Below are positions 58,632 to 64,000 of a stretch of 64,000 bases of DNA, piece after piece. This DNA is from Lactarius indigo. Lineage: Eukaryota; Basidiomycota; Agaricomycetes; Russulales; Russulaceae. A program made the translations under genes and the position numbers. Location: positions 3,410,001-3,474,000 of the forward strand of contig JAFKAC010000001.1 of the NCBI GenBank assembly GCA_025766275.1, read 5' to 3'. Below the pieces are notes generated by a model, which was not told the DNA's origin, did not search any database, and saw nothing but the letters and a program-made list of their open reading frames with translations. Position 1 is the stretch's first letter. Every line of letters starts with the position of its first letter.

Positions 58632-60749
58632 TTAAGATGAAAAACTTCTCTGAATGGCACGCCGAACTGGGTTGGCCTCTTGTGGCACGGCACCCGAACG
58701 TTCCAGCCGGTCAAACAATACAAACAACCTCTCCGCCTCGCGCTCGCGCTCCTCTTCCGTCATCTCAATGTCCGGGCGTTCTTCTTGGATAGCGCCAGTG
58801 ATAGGATTGATTTGTGCGCCCGAGGAATCAACTGAGCCAGAAGCTCCGCCTGAGGTTGGTGGGCCAGTGACAACCCCCTTATTGAAGAGGAAACCGGCAA
58901 CGTTTCCATAGCCTACCTGCGAGATGAGTTGCATCGCTAAATTCAACACTACGTTAGTAACGGGTAACAACGGAGACAAGGGACAAGCAGGGGCGTCTGG
59001 CAGTAGGGTGACGTACCGTCATGATTGCACAACGCGTAAAGTAATTCGCCCGACATCGAGTTCAGCCGCGTGTGGTACACGCTCGTGAGGAGGCGCAAGA
59101 GACGGCCAAGTGTGTCAGCTCGGCTCTCGAGTACCACTGTGCGATCCAGATTTGAAGGGAGCAGCCACTCGCGCACGCGGTCGCGCGCGCCAGTGTCCCC
59201 TGTGACCAACTTGAGAAGGAGCATCACGAGAGGAGCAAGGAGCTCGTCCAGCGTGCTCTCGCTCTCTGCTTTGGCTGTCGCACGCACAGAAGCGTCGTCT
59301 GACTCGACTGTACCCGGGAAGTAATGCGAGAGCGAGAGTTCGAGAAGGCCGTAGGCATGTAGGAGGGTGTCATGATTTGGTGGGGTGGGTGACGGCGCTG
59401 GGGAAGAGGAGCGAGAAAGGGAGCGGCGGCCGGCGGAAAGCATAGACTTGGCGCGGTCAAAGGCACCATGGTGGCGAGAAGTTTCACGTGGTGAGTCCGA
59501 AGCTAAGTTGGCCCCGCTTGGAGAAACAGGTGAACCAGGACCGGATGCGGGGGAGGTTGGTGGAAGCCAAACCGCTTGTAGACTCTTTATGTAGGGAATT
59601 GCAAGAAGAGCGTGGATGATGTGATTGAGAGGCGGTGCGAGGGGTGAGGGAGAGCCGGCTGAGAGGGAGTTAAAACTACGAAGAAGCGGGGGGAGAAGGC
59701 TACGACGGCACATATATTAGCGACAAGTTGGGCGGCAAATCGCAACACGAACCCATGGAGCCGATCTGACCAGTACTCGCCCATGACTCTGACGCCACCA
59801 TCGCTGCTGCCAATCTCGACAACTCTCTCACAGTCCACGAGCTGAGACACATGAGCCAAAGAAAGACCGAGGCATTGTAAGATCGTACCTTTGGATAATG
59901 CGTGAGGATGTTGAAGGCAAACTTTAGGAGGTCTACCACTGCTTCGCGGGCCATTCGAGTGCCATTCAGAAGTGCGGAAGTCAGCGAATCGAGACGGAGA
60001 CTAATGATATCGACAAGAGAGAGAGTGCGTCCTGGAGGTTTCCGCTCAACGACAGAGACGATGAATGAATCAGCAGTTGCAGAAGACGCAGTAGCGAGAA
60101 AGAGGATGCGCGACGCGATGAAAATGACATCTGGGGACGAAGATTTCTGAGGAGAATAAACAAGTGGAGTAACCAAATGCTATAAATAACTAACCTCCAT
60201 GAGAAGAACGGCGTATTCCCCGCCATTTACAGAATCGCTGGTGAGTGTATTTCGCGCACTTTCGATTAGGAGAAGCGTGTTGGCAATGCAGCGAAGGGCC
60301 TCTAATGATGCGTCCAAGTTGCTGCCGCTGAAGTTCTTTGATACTGCAAGGAGAATAGACAGGTTGCTAGCCGACGCAAGGACGGATGATCCCGATGGGT
60401 GGCGGCCAAGCGCTTTTATAGCGGAGAGAGCAAGGTGTGCATCTGGGAAACAGCGCTCTGTTGAAGCGATGTGCGAAAGGGTGATTATGGATAAGTACCG
60501 GTGTGATGGAGCCGGCCGCTTGTGCTACCCGGTTTGCAAGACGCGATATCCGATACAAGAGTAGCGATGAGGGCCTCACGACTAGAATCGTCGACGATGG
60601 GTGCTGCTGAATGAAGGGTCAGAGTGGTCAGTTACAAGGCTAGGACGATCGAGTAGCGCACCGTTTATGAGGGCATTGAGGACCTTGGTGATGTCGGCCC
60701 TTGGTGAGGAGGGGGAGAGGACGTTGTAGGATGCTAGAAGATCGGCCAT
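58632..60749 (-). CDS. RIC8: RIC8 / synembryn-like G-alpha chaperone and exchange factor
   Basis: Seven exons: 60749-60662, 60606-60529, 60457-60195, 60146-59889, 59841-59753, 59699-59017 and 58936-58632. They sum to 1,764 nt (587 aa). The product is an all-helical ARM-like protein. Recognisable blocks are L-A-L-S-A-I-K-A-L-G-R-H-P-S-G, A-L-R-C-I-A-N-T-L-L-L-I, F-I-A-S-R-I-L-F-L, L-L-R-L-L-T-S-V-Y-H-T-R-L, E-L-L-Y-A-L-C-N-H-D, Y-G-N-V-A-G-F-L-F-N-K-G and the C-terminal E-R-E-A-E-R-L-F-V-L-F-D-R-L. RIC8 binds nucleotide-free G-alpha, promotes its folding and exchange, and in fungi supports pheromone and nutrient signalling. Five of the six introns are 47-71 nt; the last is 80 nt. Confidence 0.88.
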
Positions 60750-60899
60750 GAGTGCCGTCTCGGGCTCGTTCTGATTAAATATAAAGTGTGTTGCAAACAA
60801 GAGTACAGTAGAACAAGAAACAAAGCAACGGATGCACTGCCACGGCCCGGCACTCCCGGGTTACAAAGTGTACATTACGCTAACAACGCTCCAAGCTCG

Positions 60900-61539
60900 T
60901 CACGGTCGATGCTCTCCGTTGGTCGGGTTTGCCAGTGGCAGCGGTGGGTTCGCCGGGTTCGTATTCGGTAGCACCTCGGCAAGGTCGGGAAACGTCTGCA
61001 CAAGGGCTTCATTCAACAACTGCCTGTAGCTCTACAGTCCACAGCCGAGTCTCTTAGGAAACCGCGAGAGTATGCAAGCTCAGGACACACCTCAATTGCT
61101 TTGATTTTACCATTCATAAACTGGTTCTCGGTAGCTGCCCTTTCTAGCCGGTCTTTGGTCAGGTGCATTGGATTTCGCCCATTGTCGATATCGGTCAGTA
61201 TCTGCATCGGCACGCGTGTCGAAAGATGTGACGCCATGTCGTCGAGCCCTGCCAAGTATCTCACTACTTCGTTTCTGTTCGGCACACTCAAAACGGGGAG
61301 AAGTCAACAGTGCAGCATAGAACATACACTCGCAGTCCGACCTGCTTTCCCGTTCCAGGGTCCTTCGTCGAGTCGTTCACAACCGTGGTACCGAGGTTGT
61401 ACAACGCGTTTGCGAGTCCCATTAGATCCTGCTCGAGATCTCCCTGAATTCCTGTTGGCGGTATGGATTGTGCGGAACGTGGAGAGTCAGGCGCAGGTGG
61501 AGGGATAAGAATAGGAGCAGGTGGTGGACGCGGTGACAT
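60900..61539 (-). CDS. MED10: Mediator subunit 10 (MED10)
   Basis: Exons 61539-61328, 61274-61091 and 61031-60900 sum to 528 nt (175 aa). The first intron could alternatively use an earlier acceptor; the 53-nt CAG form is preferred. The conserved C-terminal core is plain: I-P-P-T-G then D-L-E-Q-D-L, P-M-Q-I-L-T-D-I-D-N-G-R-N-P, E-R-A-A-T-E-N-Q-F-M-N-G-K and L-L-N-E-A-L-V-Q-T-F-P-D-L. MED10 belongs to the Mediator middle module and links activators with RNA polymerase II. The gene lies about 150 bp upstream of RIC8 on the same strand. Confidence 0.92.
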
Positions 61540-61939
61540 GGTGGAGGATATGTTTCCAGTACAGTAGCAGCAGTAGCAGTAGCAATAGCAGTCAGTTACG
61601 CACAATGCTTACCTCATGTCAGACAGCGGGATCAGTAATCGGGCGATTGGTATAGTCCCGCGCCGCGCCGCGCCCCCAGAACCCTGCCTGTATCTGCTCC
61701 ATCCGCCCTCGAGTCTCCGGATGTTTCCTGGTCTACCGTGCGGCGTTCTCCCACACCTTACTCTGTAACTGTGACGACGTGTGAATCTCTGTTTGGTTGA
61801 CTGGAATCAATTTCTACGCCGCAACAAGTATAAGTCCCTTGACAAGCCCACGTGCTCTACCTACCTTCAGGCACCATGTCCCCACTCTCCCCACATCCTT
61901 GACCACCAGTGAGTTTCCGTGATTTCCCAGTGTCATGTA

Positions 61940-63850
61940 GCTTACGGTGTTTACTACAGACCCAAGGTATTGGCACAATCGACTCCAATCTGAATGGACC
62001 CGAGTACTGAGGATGAAGGGCTTCGTTCCGACGAGGCGGGGGGTCAGGGTGGCTCAGCTTCGGATGACGAAGACGATGCGGACCCCTGTTACACTGGACG
62101 GGATAGGCTTCATCCCAGGCCATCATTCAACATCAGCATCGCCCTATTTAACACCGGTGACCCCCACAGCTCTGTCTGTGCCCCCCACACCGCCAGGGAG
62201 GTACTTCCGACCGTCAATCCCGAAGATAATCACACGCCGCTCAGCGTACCCTTTGAGCCTCCAGTCAGTCCCTTTACTAGTACCGTGGCTAGCACGCCTT
62301 GGTCGAGCTGGCGCCGATTGAGCGCCGCAACTACGACCGGAGGAAAGAAGAGATTCCCGGGCTCGTGGAATCAACAGAAAAGCGAGGCGTTCAAGTTTGG
62401 TGCTGACAACGACTCGGGCATCGCTGGCACTGTCATAGCTCGAGATCCAAGGTGCATCGGACCTTCCGCATGGCGAAACAGTGAGTTGTTTCTGCCTTCG
62501 AAAATTCCGCACCAGCGCTGATCGGATTGCAAGGGGTGGGATAGGTCCCTGTCGTAGTCGTCTCATTCGGCCAGGTCTTCCGTACGTGCATCATCTGGCA
62601 CTCGCTGAACCTGGTGTGGGAAGAGCTGCTCCTCTACATGCGCAAGTACGAGCAGGTCATTCCGTATGCAGCTCACCGTACTCAACTGGGATAACGATGC
62701 TGCTGATGCGCCGGGGGACCCCGAGCCGTGCGACAATGCTCGACGTCGTCTTCGCTCGTCTCGAGACACCGAAATGCCAGGCTCAAGCCCGGGTTCAGGT
62801 AGTGAAACGAGGAGCGGCGACGGAGCGTCCAAGTCCGTGATCGACGTCGAACTACCCTCTGTGTCACTGCCAGCGCCTGGACGTCACGCGCCTCGCGGTA
62901 TGTGCGATCCAGGGTTGGGCGCGTGTCGACCGCATCGTGGTCAGCAACTTCGTGACTGCGATCCAAGCACAGTGCAAGCGGTACACGAGCGTCTTGTTCA
63001 AGGTGTCCGCGGGAGAACTACAAGATCGGCACGGTGCGTGTCCTGCTCGGCATATCGTGCCATTTTTCCCTGGCTGAGTCACGATTTCGGGGGTGTGCAA
63101 CTAGGATTCGGCCAATATTATCGTACAAAATCGGATGACAAGTCAATTGGTATATGTGCGACTCGGTATTCGTGCTATACAAGGTGAATTGATGCCCCAT
63201 TCTCAGTGGAGCATTGGCTCATAGATACTTGATTTTCGTCGGTCAGAGTGCCCACTCGAGGTCAGAGGGTGCCCGAGGTGCGTGTCCAATTGTCCTTTGA
63301 CCTACGCTTCTGACCGTGATCGCAGCCCGCAAACTGCTCAAATCGCTCTCAGCCGAGCGGGGCATCAAGTACGGTTCTCCCGAGTCGACACATGATTTCC
63401 AGCGTTTATCCGGTCTCACAAACTCAACGTAGATGAGATCCTAGACCCTATACCATTCTTTCGTATGCGGTTTACCCTTCTGTACGCTGTGCGAAAGGCA
63501 CTCTCCAGAAGCGTTTATTTTTTTTAATCAATCCTTTCACCGGTACGTTGTGCCTTCACTACCACTTGGACACCTCCCTCACAAGGTTTTCATGAAACTG
63601 AAGCCCGATGATGCTAGGCCCGTCGAGATCCCCGACAACCCGAACTGACTCATGAACAGGGCGGATTGCCGGCTGGCAGCGTTTGAAACAATTAGCGAGG
63701 CGACAAGATTGTGGGTCGAGGGATGCGAGTTCGCCATCGCACGGTCGCTCGGAGACGTGTACAAGGGGCAATTAGAACGCTATGCGGGCGATGCTCTCGC
63801 CATCTTCAGCCTCGCATCGCAGGACGCGCCGGGCTCGAGCTCGGGCTAAG
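61940..63850 (+). pseudogene. Fragments of phosphatidylserine decarboxylase (PSD2-type, with C2 domain)
   Basis: Pieces of a PSD2-like protein appear in order but in different frames and with foreign segments between them. They are: a Pro/Thr-rich N-terminus (L-T-P-V-T-P-T-A-L-S near 62130), the C2 part (V-V-V-V-S-F-G-Q-V-F-R-T then W-H-S-L-N near 62545-62620, and Q-L-T-V-L-N-W-D near 62667), a Y-G-S-P-E-S-T block near 63370, L-N-V-D-E-I-L-D-P near 63425, and the catalytic-side lead-in (A-D-C-R-L-A-A-F-E-T and L-G-D-V-Y-K-G-Q near 63662-63770). The protein would make phosphatidylethanolamine from phosphatidylserine in endomembranes. The conserved autocleavage G-S-S/LGST region is not seen before the window ends. 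Clearly non-functional. Confidence 0.6.
62783..62950 (+). repeat. Duplicated segment, copy 1
   Basis: Sequence from CTCAAGCCCGGGTTCAGGTAG through TGTGCGATCCAGGGTTGGGC resembles 63826-63980 in order and spacing (AGGTAGTGA, ACGAGGAG, GCAACGAG/GCGACGG, GTGTCAC/TTGTCAC, ATGTGCG/ATGCGCA). This indicates an internal duplication inside the PSD remnant. Confidence 0.6.
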
Positions 63851-63985
63851 GTAGTGAGACGAGGAGTGGCAACGAGACGTTCGGGTAGGTGATCAACATC
63901 AAGAACCCCCCTTTGTCACCCCCGGTGCCTGAACGCCAAGGTGGAGCGCAACGTCGTTGTGGTATGCGCAAGCCAGGACTGAGCA
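63826..63985 (+). repeat. Duplicated segment, copy 2
   Basis: Diverged copy of 62783-62950, starting in the same way after a G/C-rich CCGGGCTCGAGC stretch. It continues to the right edge. Confidence 0.6.
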
Positions 63986-64000
63986 CATGCAAGGCAGCAC

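Noticed and set aside
1..64000. CRISPR arrays, prokaryotic operons, rRNA genes
   Set aside because: None seen; intron-rich genes and fungal families show nuclear eukaryotic DNA.

Overview
The window is nuclear DNA of a filamentous basidiomycete, most likely an agaricomycete. The evidence is the dense two-strand layout, exons split by many 45-80 nt introns with fungal splice signals, and gene families that are expanded in mushroom-forming fungi (a DUF6535 membrane protein, F-box/LRR proteins, a Crinkler-RHS-like protein). All gene models below were assembled by hand from frame, splice sites and recognised protein motifs. Where the exon lengths sum to a multiple of three I say so.

Layout. 1-3146 is a DUF6535 membrane-protein gene running off the left edge. 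3147-5446 has no gene but holds a perfect 41-bp inverted repeat. 5447-6926 is a wrecked COG8 copy. 7321-13699 is a tandem array of three intact NmrA-like oxidoreductase genes plus one truncated copy. 14638-18659 holds a DUF2433/RRM/RGG protein and a secreted M28 peptidase, both on minus. 20204-24055 holds two nuclear proteins on plus (one Zn2Cys6-like), followed by tRNA-Met and a PHO85-type cyclin. 27998-36803 holds SPT4 (one frame break), a DAG-lipase-like gene (frame breaks), an intact nine-exon PIG-A gene and an FGGY kinase with five frame breaks. 36804-40961 is gene-poor. 40962-43104 is a broken F-box gene, followed by ribosomal protein uL2 (RPL8) and a poly-Q protein. 48926-50519 is a degenerate Crinkler-RHS-like gene with a damaged P-loop. 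From 50800 rightwards come an SH3 protein, a second PHO85-type cyclin, a Rab escort protein, a nucleolin/NSR1-like protein, RIC8 and MED10. A degraded phosphatidylserine-decarboxylase copy with an internal duplication closes the window.

Many genes are housekeeping and unrelated in pathway: transcription elongation and Mediator (SPT4, MED10), ribosome and its assembly (RPL8, NSR1-like), GPI anchors (PIG-A), Rab prenylation (REP) and G-protein signalling (RIC8). The themes that stand out are: an unusual number of GC-AG introns and AAG acceptors; a splice-donor polymorphism inside the NmrA array; and a strongly uneven distribution of single-base frame breaks. Several long genes are flawless while COG8, the lipase, FGGY kinase, F-box, CR-like and PSD genes carry several each. 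The sequence alone cannot say how much of that is gene decay and how much is assembly error.
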